Shown here piece after piece: positions 16,090-23,999 of a DNA stretch of 64,000 bases. The translations under genes were made by a program, and so were the position numbers. Source of the stretch: Nostoc sp. 106C (GTDB lineage Bacteria > Cyanobacteriota > Cyanobacteriia > Cyanobacteriales > Nostocaceae); NCBI RefSeq assembly GCF_002154725.1, contig NZ_MTAW01000038.1, forward strand, positions 50,131 through 114,130, in the 5' to 3' direction. Below the pieces are notes generated by a model. The model saw nothing but the letters and a program-made list of their open reading frames with translations, did not search any database and had not been told where the DNA came from. Every line of letters begins with the position of its first letter. The first letter of the stretch is position 1.

Positions 16090-18459
16090 TTAGTTTCTGA
16101 GAGGTTTTTTTGTCTTTAACGTATGCGCAAACCGTTCTTGGGTTTTTGGTTGCTGTAATAGTGGTAAAAAGGACTCTCTTTCTAATTTCGATAAGTACTC
16201 TTCATCAACTAAAGCAGGCGCAGTCAGTTCCCCTCCAGTCATGACATAGGCCAAGCGGCTAGCTAAATAATGGTCATATTCGGAAATAAAACCACCCTGC
16301 TGCATAACATACGCCGCGTGTTCTAACATCGCCCGCGCCGGACGACCTAGTACCATGATGGCGTTACGTTCTGGTGGTGGCATATAACCTATGCTGTCTA
16401 GACACAGCACTTCCTCTTTCGCCACAGACAAAATTCGGTCGGCATTCATCACAATCTTGGTTGTGGGTGAAAGGAAGCCCAATTCTTGTCCTTCGTAGGC
16501 GCTACTAGAAACCTTCGCCATACCAACCGTTTCAAACACTTTCCTGAGGAAGGGTAGAATATCTTGTGGTGATTCGCTTGCGGCTTTGTCAGCTGCCCAG
16601 GTGACCATTCGCATAATGCCGCCAGCCCCAGGAATCAACCCAACGCTAAGTTCTACCAGTCCGATGTAAGTTTCTGCGGCGGCTACTACATGGGGACAAG
16701 CTAAGACTAATTCACAACCTCCACCTAACACCCGCCCAACAATTGCGGCGACAATTGGTTTGGGGAAATATTTTAGTCGTTGCAATAATGCTTGGAATTT
16801 GACGATTAAATCAGCAATACCTCTACCGTTATCTGTCTGTGCCAACATGGCCATTTCTGCCAAATTCGCACCACCAGAGAAGTTAGCACTTTCGTTACCA
16901 ATGACCAATCCCCGGTAATCGCTGTTCTCGATAATATCTAATACCGCAGCTAATCCTTCTACGACTTTTAAAGTCAGGGTATGACCTTTGGAATGAAACT
17001 CATATAAAACAACTCCATCGCCTATGTCTAAGAAAGAAGCTTCTGAGTTTTGCCACAAGATATTTTTGGCATCAGCTTTGATAACTGGTATGAGAATTTC
17101 ATCGGTTGGGGCTTTTGGTTGTTCGCTAATACAAACAGCGCAAGCATCAACTACTTTTTGTTCAGCCCAAGATAGTCTGTCTTTTTGATAGAAACTATGC
17201 ACGCCATTATCATGCATCTTTTCTACCCACTCTGGCACAGATATATCAGCAGCTTTCATATCTGCTAAGACAGTTTCAAAGCCGAGGGTATCCCAAATTT
17301 CAAAGGGGCCGAGTTCCCAAGCGAAACCCCAACGGATTGCCCGGTCAATATCTGCGGGTTTATCGGCAATTTCTGGAATGCGACGGGCGCTGTAACCCAG
17401 AATTTCTAAGGTTGATTTGCGGAAGAAGGCACCTGCACGACCAGGATCGTGGTAAAGTTTGCGTAGGCGATCGCCTAAATCAGAAATCTTACCAATCGCT
17501 TCAATATCCCCTAAATCTATTGGTTTCGCTGTTTCATAAGCTAGTGTCGTGGGATTGATCGAAAGAATTTCTTTACCTTGTTTCTTATAAAATCCTTGAC
17601 CTGTTTTTGCTCCTAAAGTCCCAGTTTCTACGAGTTTCTTCATTAACGGAGGCACTCGCAAAACTTCGCGGCTTTCATCGTGGGGAATAGCCGGGTAAAG
17701 GTTGCGTGCCACATACATCAATGTATCTAGCCCAACCACATCAGCAGTGCGAAATGTAGCTGATTTCGGTCGTCCTGCGATTACTCCTGTTAAAGTATCA
17801 ATTTCTTCAATTGTGTAACCTTGTTCAGTCACACCCTTGATTCCCAGCATGGTTGCATACATACCAATGCGGTTAGCAATAAAGTTTGGTGTGTCTTTGG
17901 CTACTACTACGCCTTTACCGAGGTGCATTCTGCCAAACCATTGCATTCTTTCCAGAATTTGCAGGTCAGTATCAGGTGTAGGAATTAACTCTAATAATTT
18001 TAGATAGCGTGGCGGATTAAAAAAGTGAGTACCTAAAAACCGCTTCCGAAAAGACTCAGAACGCCCTTGAGCAATTTCATTGATTGGTAAGCCACTAGTA
18101 TTAGTAGATACTACCGCATCATCACGAATTGTACTTTCTATCCGCGCCATCAAATCTTGTTTAACAGCGAGATTTTCTACTACAACTTCGATTACCCAAT
18201 CAACATTATTAATACGGTGAAAATGTTCGTCAAAATTGCCCAGAATGATGCGACGAGCTGTTTTTTCTGTAAATAAAATTGGTGGAGATTGCTTCAGCGC
18301 TTTTTTAAATGCTGTTTCCACTACATCATTTTTATTGTCGCCTTTAGCCGCAATATCCAATAATTGAACTGTGAGTCCCGCATTGGCTAGATGTGCGGCG
18401 ATTTGAGTTCCCATCACCCCCGCACCTAAAACTGCGGCTGTTCGGAACGGCTTAAACAT
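16090..18459 (-). CDS. 3-hydroxyacyl-CoA dehydrogenase/enoyl-CoA hydratase
   Basis: 789-aa bifunctional enzyme for the middle two steps of beta-oxidation. The dehydrogenase comes first: NAD-binding AVLGAGVMGTQIAAHLANAG (about 9-28), then NTSGLPINEIA and the catalytic His in FLGTHFFNPPRYL, with the C-terminal helical domain to about 400. The hydratase/isomerase domain occupies about 480-700, with an oxyanion-hole segment NFSGGANLAEM and both catalytic Glu in GGGCELVLACP and VELSVGLIPGAGG. This order and the length match B. subtilis FadN (789 aa) and not E. coli FadB, where the hydratase is first. Operon order FadN-like, thiolase, dehydrogenase equals the B. subtilis fadNAE arrangement. The start at 18459 directly precedes the Rossmann fold. 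Confidence 0.92.
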   Translation of the reverse strand: MFKPFRTAAVLGAGVMGTQIAAHLANAGLTVQLLDIAAKGDNKNDVVETAFKKALKQSPPILFTEKTARRIILGNFDEHFHRINNVDWVIEVVVENLAVKQDLMARIESTIRDDAVVSTNTSGLPINEIAQGRSESFRKRFLGTHFFNPPRYLKLLELIPTPDTDLQILERMQWFGRMHLGKGVVVAKDTPNFIANRIGMYATMLGIKGVTEQGYTIEEIDTLTGVIAGRPKSATFRTADVVGLDTLMYVARNLYPAIPHDESREVLRVPPLMKKLVETGTLGAKTGQGFYKKQGKEILSINPTTLAYETAKPIDLGDIEAIGKISDLGDRLRKLYHDPGRAGAFFRKSTLEILGYSARRIPEIADKPADIDRAIRWGFAWELGPFEIWDTLGFETVLADMKAADISVPEWVEKMHDNGVHSFYQKDRLSWAEQKVVDACAVCISEQPKAPTDEILIPVIKADAKNILWQNSEASFLDIGDGVVLYEFHSKGHTLTLKVVEGLAAVLDIIENSDYRGLVIGNESANFSGGANLAEMAMLAQTDNGRGIADLIVKFQALLQRLKYFPKPIVAAIVGRVLGGGCELVLACPHVVAAAETYIGLVELSVGLIPGAGGIMRMVTWAADKAASESPQDILPFLRKVFETVGMAKVSSSAYEGQELGFLSPTTKIVMNADRILSVAKEEVLCLDSIGYMPPPERNAIMVLGRPARAMLEHAAYVMQQGGFISEYDHYLASRLAYVMTGGELTAPALVDEEYLSKLERESFLPLLQQPKTQERFAHTLKTKKPLRN

Positions 18460-18480
18460 ACATCACCCTTCCTTCTTCGA

Positions 18481-18597
18481 TTTTGGATTTTGGATTTTGG
18501 ATTAAATAATCTACCTCTTGCATGATGAAATTTATCGAACCGCCAAGCCGCCAAGAGTGCCAAGAGAAGAAAGAATCAATGAATTTTATTGGCGGTT
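18481..18597. repeat. heptamer repeat and inverted repeat in spacer
   Basis: Three copies of TTTTGGA (18481-18501) are followed by an exact 9-bp inverted pair, AACCGCCAA (18538-18546) and TTGGCGGTT (18589-18597). The first is a heptamer STRR typical of Nostoc-type genomes. It lies between the synthetase and the hydratase/dehydrogenase genes of the same cluster. Confidence 0.6.
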
Positions 18598-18629
18598 AAT
18601 TTTTTCGCCTTTTACAAGAAGTCTAATTG

Positions 18630-20960
18630 TTATGAATTGAGAGACTGAGCAAATGCAGGACATGAAAATGTCGGATTAGCAGGACATAATTCATCTATTT
18701 TTCCTATATTTACATCTCCATGTCTTTGCATCCTCTTTTCTTCATACATTGAATTAATTTCTTGAGCAAACACTTCTAAAATTTTTGCTCGATTTACCTC
18801 CTGAGTTGGTGTTAGCAGTCCATTTTCTATAGTGAGTGTGGCATTAATTAGCTGGAATCTTTTTACAGTTGACCAATGAGGTAAGTGACAATTTGCTTCA
18901 TCGATTAATGCTTGATATAAAGCGATAATGCAAGGATGTTTAAGCAAATCTTCGATAGGTAAATCAATTCCGATTGATAAAGCCTGCTGATGCAAGTTTT
19001 CTAAATTAGGAAAAATCAGCATGGCGCAGAATTTACATTCCGAACCGACAGTAACAGCGTGCGCTACCAGAGGAGATTTTTTTAGCTTGCTTTCTATTGG
19101 TTGGGATGTTACATACTTACCAGTGGAAAGTTTAAAGCGGCTTTTCTTTAAACCAGTAATCTTGAGAAAACACTCAGAAGTAAATTCTCCTAAATCGCCT
19201 GTATGTAACCAACCTTGAGCATCAATTAGTTGCTGGGTAGATTCCAGGTTTTTGTAATAGCCTTGAGTAATGTAAGGACTTCTTGTGAGGATTTCCCCAT
19301 CTTCGGCGATCGCAATTTCTACGCCAGCAATTGGTACGCCTACAGTTCCTGCACGGTTGAATTGACTACGATTACACGCTACCGCTGAACTGGTTTCGGT
19401 TAAACCATAGCCTTGCAGAATTTTTATTCCCGCCGCCGCAAATAAATTCACAATTTCTGCTTTTAAACCCGCACCTCCGCTAAGTAGGTATTTTATATTG
19501 CCACCAAAAACAGAACGCCATTGCGAAAATATCAATCTATCTGCCAACTTCAACATCAAAGCATCTTGACGTTGTGGTGTGATTCCCAATTCATATTTTT
19601 GGGCTATTTTTATTGCCCAATTCATCATTGATTGAGATAGAGGAAGATAGAATTGTCGCAGTGAAACAGCAAGCAGTTCGGTGGATGGCTTTCTTCCAAA
19701 AGAAACTGCGGTACTGCGGGAGGGAAACCACTGCTTTACGAGAGTTCTCCCTGTTGTAGACACCTGAATAGAGGCTTCTCGCAGGGTATCAAGTGGCGTT
19801 TTTCCCGACCACATAGCTGGGAACTTGAAGGGTAAGATGGTGATGCGACGACGCGGTAAATTTACCCTGATCTCGTTTTCTTTTTTGCTGCGTGTCTTAT
19901 TTTTATCTCCTTCTTCTATAAACTTGCTATAAACTTTTTCTAATAGCAAAGGAACGGTAGCAAATATTGTTGGTTTGACTTCTTTGAGATGTTTTAATAC
20001 CCGATTAGAATTGCTGAAATAAATGCTGTGACCATAGTTAATGTGACCGTAGACAAAGACACGAGCCAAAACATGGGTTAATGGTAGAAATGAAAGAACT
20101 ACCTCCTGTGCTCCAAATGCCAAATCAGGGATGCCGGTAAACATGGCTAATGCATTCGCAGAGAGATTTTCGTGGGTGAGCATTACCCCTTGAGGTTCTC
20201 CTGTAATGCCGGGAATGTAAATGATAGTTGCCAAGTCATCAGCTATTATTTTGGAATTAAGTTCGTGTATACTAGCTTCCGAATTCTTAATCTGTCCCTG
20301 AACGCGAATTTCCTCCAATGAAAAGACTTGAATACATTGGGGAATATCTCTAACTGATTGCGCTGATGAGTGTAAGGTTGGTAGCAACAAACAAAGATTA
20401 TCAGGAATTATTTGAATATCGCTATTTAGCGTTTTTTCATATTCCGTACTTTGTTGACAGGTTAATTGTTGTCGCTGTTGATGCCAATCAATAGGAACAT
20501 CAGCAACTATTACTGTCTTGAGATGAGTTGCATTTTCCAGGTAAGGAATAATTTGAGAAAGCAACTCTAAATTAGAAATAAACAGCGCCTTCGCTTCTGT
20601 GTGCTGCAAAATGAAGATAATGTGTTCAATTGTTTGGGTTAAATCAATTGGCACATTTACCAAACCTGCGAGTAAGGAACCCATGTCAGCAATACAAAAG
20701 TTGATATCGCTGTGCATGAGTAACGCAATCCGATCGCCTGCTTTCATTTGCAAGCCCAGCAAACCCAACGCTAATTCTGCCGTAGCCGTGCGCAATTCGT
20801 GATTAGATAAAGGTTGCCAGCCTGTTTCTGTAAACTGGTTTAAGGCGCGGGGGTTGGGAAAGCGATCGCACGCTTCATCTAATAAGGAAGGCAAAGTACG
20901 CCCTAAGACTACTTCTCCTGAGTTGGGAGGCGCTCTATAAGTCTTATTGGTAGATAACAT
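18630..20960 (-). CDS. AMP-dependent synthetase homologue (acyl-CoA synthetase-like)
   Basis: 776-aa protein of the acyl-adenylate-forming family, closest in layout to long-chain acyl-CoA synthetases. Visible blocks are the N-terminal GDRIALLMHSDINFC (about 75-90), the P-loop position IIYIPGITGEPQGVMLTH (246-263), FLPLTHVLARV, ILQGYGLTETSSAV (514-527) and WLHTGDLGEF (584-593). Three oddities: the P-loop consensus TSGTTGxPKG reads IPGITGEPQG; the C-terminal catalytic-Lys segment LTPTLKxKR reads LTPTQEVNR; and about 90 residues (roughly 352-444) separate two segments that are adjacent in usual family members. The protein may be inactive, specialised, or damaged. It opens the beta-oxidation-like cluster, so activation of fatty acids is the expected role. 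Confidence 0.85.
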   Translation of the reverse strand: MLSTNKTYRAPPNSGEVVLGRTLPSLLDEACDRFPNPRALNQFTETGWQPLSNHELRTATAELALGLLGLQMKAGDRIALLMHSDINFCIADMGSLLAGLVNVPIDLTQTIEHIIFILQHTEAKALFISNLELLSQIIPYLENATHLKTVIVADVPIDWHQQRQQLTCQQSTEYEKTLNSDIQIIPDNLCLLLPTLHSSAQSVRDIPQCIQVFSLEEIRVQGQIKNSEASIHELNSKIIADDLATIIYIPGITGEPQGVMLTHENLSANALAMFTGIPDLAFGAQEVVLSFLPLTHVLARVFVYGHINYGHSIYFSNSNRVLKHLKEVKPTIFATVPLLLEKVYSKFIEEGDKNKTRSKKENEIRVNLPRRRITILPFKFPAMWSGKTPLDTLREASIQVSTTGRTLVKQWFPSRSTAVSFGRKPSTELLAVSLRQFYLPLSQSMMNWAIKIAQKYELGITPQRQDALMLKLADRLIFSQWRSVFGGNIKYLLSGGAGLKAEIVNLFAAAGIKILQGYGLTETSSAVACNRSQFNRAGTVGVPIAGVEIAIAEDGEILTRSPYITQGYYKNLESTQQLIDAQGWLHTGDLGEFTSECFLKITGLKKSRFKLSTGKYVTSQPIESKLKKSPLVAHAVTVGSECKFCAMLIFPNLENLHQQALSIGIDLPIEDLLKHPCIIALYQALIDEANCHLPHWSTVKRFQLINATLTIENGLLTPTQEVNRAKILEVFAQEINSMYEEKRMQRHGDVNIGKIDELCPANPTFSCPAFAQSLNS

Positions 20961-21387
20961 TTTATCTAAGAAGAGTTTCTTACTCTTCCCCTCGTTATCA
21001 GTTATCGGTCATCAGTTATCAGATGTTCGCTATTCACTGATAAGTAATATAGGTATTAGAAAAAATTTTTCCTAATTACCAAATTTTTTATTCAGAATAA
21101 AAATGCTCTAAGTCTCTGTTGAATAATTATTTCTCTTCAGATACTTGAGCGCAGCTTCATGCCAGACCAGGTAATGCCTAAGATGCCGACTTCTGATACC
21201 TTAATCCTGACACCTGCCAAATTTCTCCTTCCAAATAGGTATCTCTTAAAGACAGAATTAGTGTTGCTTTAAGTCTTAGGAGTATTCCCTACCTAATGAC
21301 TTAAACTAAGCTCTTCTGTACTAATAATAATGTAGTTCATGCTGGGGATCAACGACAACGTTTGTATCTTTTTCGCAAAGAAAGCCA
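20961..21387. other. spacer with short tandem repeat
   Basis: 427 bp upstream of the synthetase gene. Around 20995-21045 it holds a short repeat of TTATCAG/TCGGTCA variants; the rest is AT-rich. It probably contains the promoter of the four-gene fatty-acid cluster, but no site stands out. Confidence 0.4.
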
Positions 21388-22287
21388 TCAATGAGTAATA
21401 GTTTCAGTCTGTAAGGTAGGTATTTTTATCAAACACCTTGATGGTTGATTGTCTATATCTCCATCCAAATGCTTTTCTAGCCAATGCTCTAAATCTACAA
21501 GTACTTTTTGGTAATTAATATCAGCGTGAAAGTCGTGATAGTCTCCAGGATACTCATAGCTTTCTTTATCGGGGAAAGTTACCTTTTGGAAAAACGCCAC
21601 GCTGCCTTCTGGCGGTGTGATTTTATCGCCACTGCTATACATAATTAACAAAGGGACTTGTAACTCGCAAGCATGAGTAGTAACCCATTTTTCAGTAGCG
21701 AAAAATTCGGCGGCCAGTCGCGCACTGCCATACTCGTGCCGTAATGGGTCTTGGGTAGCAATGAGATTCGGTCCGCGTAAATTTGTGCCTTTATCAAGAC
21801 CTACTTTCAGGCTAAAGTTTGGCCAAACTTGTGAAAGCATTCGCCCCAAAGCCACTTTCAGCAACGGCAGGTTAACTTTTCCTAAAGCAGGTGCTGTGAG
21901 GATTACTCCCTGCAAGCTTTGGGGAAAGCGCAAGGCATAATCTACAACGATCGCGGCTCCCAAACTGTGACCCCACAAAAAATATGCACAGCCAGGGCCT
22001 CGTTCTTGAATGCGCGTCAAGAAGGTGTGTAAATCTTCTCGCAACTCTGCCCAGGAATTAATATGTCCCCGTTGTCCGGGCGATCGCCCATGTCCTCGCA
22101 AGTCAAAAGCGTAGATAGCATAACCCAAAGGTAGTAAATGCTGCGCAGCATCCATAAATAATCCGCTATGCGCTCCAAACCCGTGTACTACGGCGATAAC
22201 TGCCCGTAATTCACCCTCTGGCTGCCAGCTTTGGTAATAAAGTTCAAGCCCCCCTGCTCCGGTGAAGGTGCCTTCGATGTGTGTCAT
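21388..22287 (-). CDS. alpha/beta hydrolase, monoacylglycerol lipase-like
   Basis: 299-aa serine hydrolase of the alpha/beta fold, closest in pattern to monoacylglycerol lipases/lysophospholipases (Hydrolase_4 type). The oxyanion segment is AVVHGFGAHSG, followed by DLRGHGRSPGQRGHI; the nucleophile elbow is GHSLGA; an Asp in YSSGDKITPPEG and the His in YPGDYHDFHAD finish the triad. Start: the ATG at 22287 begins MTHIEGTF; an in-frame TTG at 22302 would add five residues. No signal peptide. It is upstream of the fatty-acid cluster on the same strand, and release of fatty acids from glycerolipids to feed that cluster is a sensible but unproven role. Confidence 0.85.
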   Translation of the reverse strand: MTHIEGTFTGAGGLELYYQSWQPEGELRAVIAVVHGFGAHSGLFMDAAQHLLPLGYAIYAFDLRGHGRSPGQRGHINSWAELREDLHTFLTRIQERGPGCAYFLWGHSLGAAIVVDYALRFPQSLQGVILTAPALGKVNLPLLKVALGRMLSQVWPNFSLKVGLDKGTNLRGPNLIATQDPLRHEYGSARLAAEFFATEKWVTTHACELQVPLLIMYSSGDKITPPEGSVAFFQKVTFPDKESYEYPGDYHDFHADINYQKVLVDLEHWLEKHLDGDIDNQPSRCLIKIPTLQTETITH

Positions 22288-22302
22288 TGCTGTACCTACC
22301 AA

Positions 22303-23066
22303 ATGCGTTTTTCTAGAATTTATGTCTCAAGACGCAATTGGAGATTGTTGTGTTTAGTTTCTGTGATTAGTAACTGTAATTATGTAGTGAGCACTCAATT
22401 GCTAACTACAAACTCTGACAACTAATCCACTATTACCTAGTTAAAACTTGGCCCTGAGTAGATATAATCTTGCCCGCTTTGTCGCTACTTTACGGCGTTT
22501 GCCGATATTATCAGGCTTTGATTTAACGTAAGTAAAAATGCTGGTATTAACAATCTACGTTTTGAGACCTTGATACAAATTGATTGAGAATTTGTTCGGT
22601 CTCAAGACATAGGTTTCAGAAGTCGTTGTGCATCTTTTTATATTGTATTAATTCTATTCAATTCAGTTGGGAGTCTCAACAATTATTAGCGCTTAATTAT
22701 TAGATGTGTATTTTGCCAAGTTTGTTGCCAAAGGTGGAAGTAGACGTGGGGACGCGGGAAATGTAGTTAATGGCGATCGCACTTCGTGTCAGCTAGTGCG
22801 GAGTCTCCAGTTGAAAATACCCTTCTGTCTTCTGCTTTATTTCCAAATCTTAGGCGCGATCGCAGCCATGAACAACAGAAAACCAATTTCCAGCACATAG
22901 CTGATAAAAACGCTTCTATTTAATAACCCATCCCAGAGATAGCCTTGACGTTTAGGCGTAGCGATCCGCTTAAAAGTGAGAGATCTGAGAATAAGTATTG
23001 TAGGGTGGGCACTGCCCACCATATTTAGATTTTGATAAATACTGCCTAATACAGAGATTTTAATAC
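22303..23066. other. gene-poor region
   Basis: No supported gene. Short frames exist (for example a 77-aa minus-strand frame at 22837-23070), with no recognised domain. A GTGGGCA/TGCCCAC hairpin lies near 23005-23020 and belongs to the same palindrome type as 8306-8328. Confidence 0.4.
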
Positions 23067-23356
23067 TCATTCACGAAGATAAAAGCCTCATTCATGGAGC
23101 TAAAAGCTTCATTCACGGAGATAATAGGTTCATTCACGAAGATAAAAGCCTCATTCACGGAGCAAAAAGCTTCATTCACGGAGCTAAAAGCCTCATTCGC
23201 GGAGATAATAGCCTCATTAATGGAGATAATAGCCTCATTCACGGAGCAAAAAGCTTCATTCACGGAGTAAAAAGCCTGATTCACGGAGCTAATAGCCTCA
23301 TTCACGGGGCTAAAACTTTCATTAGAGACATGAAATTCCTCTCGCGTAGTCAGCAC
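23060..23356 (-). CDS. possible heptad-repeat protein (VNEA repeats)
   Basis: 98-codon frame from ATG 23356. After a 12-residue lead-in, nearly the entire product is twelve heptads of the form (F/I)(S/C/I)(S/F)VNEA. The regular spacing suggests an extended coiled-coil-like rod or helix bundle. No signal peptide, no membrane segment and no clear ribosome binding site were seen. As the repeat keeps both strands open, this could be a non-coding minisatellite by accident of period, so I rate the gene call low. No family known to me. Confidence 0.35.
   Translation of the reverse strand: MLTTREEFHVSNESFSPVNEAISSVNQAFYSVNEAFCSVNEAIISINEAIISANEAFSSVNEAFCSVNEAFIFVNEPIISVNEAFSSMNEAFIFVNEY
23067..23318. 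repeat. 12 x 21-bp tandem repeat, open on both strands
   Basis: Twelve consecutive 21-bp units of consensus TCATTCACGGAGCTAAAAGC plus one base, beginning at 23067, 23088, 23109 and so on to 23298, each 60-95% like the consensus. As 21 is a multiple of three, frames stay open: the minus strand (frame 23060-23356, 98 codons) reads repeated SVNEAF(C/S) heptads, and the plus strand (23095 to about 23267) reads SFTELKA-type heptads. It could be an expressed repeat protein, a regulatory array or a non-coding minisatellite; the sequence does not decide. Confidence 0.85.
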
Positions 23357-23443
23357 TGAAGTCCTGTCTACGAGTTGCTACTTTTCCCCACCATTGATAA
23401 GTCACTCTGATTAACAACATCAGCCTTTTATTGTCAATAGTAG

Positions 23444-23472
23444 TTGACACTTCGTTACAAAGTTGTTAAATT
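23444..23472 (+). promoter_or_regulatory. promoter for psb34
   Basis: TTGACA (23444-23449) and TAAATT (23467-23472) are spaced by 17 bp, a near-consensus housekeeping sigma-70 promoter, and lie 35 bp before the start codon of the small Psb34-like gene. Confidence 0.65.
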
Positions 23473-23506
23473 TAGTCACATAAGTTAACAACGGGGCAAA
23501 CAAACT

Positions 23507-23677
23507 ATGTACACCACTATTAACGAAGAAGGTATTCTCAACAACTACGCGACTGAACCCCAAACTTACTACGCTGCATACCCTTCAACTGAGCAGCAAA
23601 GTCGCTATGCCTTCCAAGGTGCAGTTGCAACTTTATTAGTTACTGCTTTGGTGTTGTTTGCTTCTGGTATTAGCTAA
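23507..23677 (+). CDS. psb34: Psb34-like / Ssl1498-family small thylakoid protein
   Basis: 56-aa single-span membrane protein. The N-terminus MYTTINEEGILNNYATEP and the segment YPSTEQQSRYAFQGAVA followed by a hydrophobic helix (LLVTALVLFASGIS) are characteristic of the cyanobacterial ssl1498 family, relatives of high-light-inducible proteins; Psb34 binds photosystem II assembly intermediates near CP47. It has its own promoter (23444-23472) and terminator (23732-23756), so it is monocistronic. Short length makes it easy to miss. High confidence on the family, lower on the exact role in this organism. Confidence 0.88.
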   Translation: MYTTINEEGILNNYATEPQTYYAAYPSTEQQSRYAFQGAVATLLVTALVLFASGIS

Positions 23678-23731
23678 AAGTTTCCCTTTTTAATAGCTGT
23701 ATCTAATCGTCATTTGGACTTCTCCCATCAG

Positions 23732-23756
23732 CCTCGGTTAATCACCGGGGTTTTTT
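23732..23756 (+). terminator. Rho-independent terminator of psb34
   Basis: CCTCGGT (23732-23738) pairs with ACCGGGG (23744-23750) with one wobble and a 5-nt loop, followed by six T (23751-23756). It starts 54 bp after the psb34 stop codon. Confidence 0.85.
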
Positions 23757-23783
23757 GTATTTGGAGGAGCATCTGTTGAAATT

Positions 23784-23875
23784 AGGACTTACGCACTCGT
23801 GACGAAAAACTAAGCCTTTGCGATTACTTCGCTTCGCTCGTAATGACGTAAAATCGTAGTCCTTGCGTAAGTCCT
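23784..23875. mobile_element. 92-bp MITE-like element, TIR AGGACTTACGCA
   Basis: Exact 12-bp terminal inverted repeats AGGACTTACGCA (23784-23795) and its complement (23864-23875). A second, decayed copy with the same interior (GACGAAAAACTAAGC and TTCGCTCGTAATGAC) is at 37692-37782. No coding capacity; no certain target duplication. A C-rich/G-rich hairpin (CCCCTCC...GGAGGGG) follows around 23940-23965, between this element and the GH57 stop codon. Confidence 0.75.
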
Positions 23876-23999
23876 GGAAATCTTGGATTGTCACAGAGTT
23901 ACTCAATTAACCATACTTCCTCGGAACCCCACCCCCAGCCCCTCCCCGCAAGCGAGGAGGGGAGCAATATGGAAATCTCAGAGCTAATGATATTAACTG

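Noticed and set aside
22837..23070. 77-aa minus-strand frame as a gene
   Set aside because: No domain or ribosome binding site; crosses a dispersed GTGGGCA palindrome; only a hydrophobic C-terminal stretch looks protein-like.
23067..23318. CRISPR array
   Set aside because: The 21-bp units are contiguous, with no unique spacers between them; it is a tandem repeat.
23784..23875. Target-site duplication around the AGGACTTACGCA element
   Set aside because: GAAAT-like words occur on both sides but not at exact boundaries.
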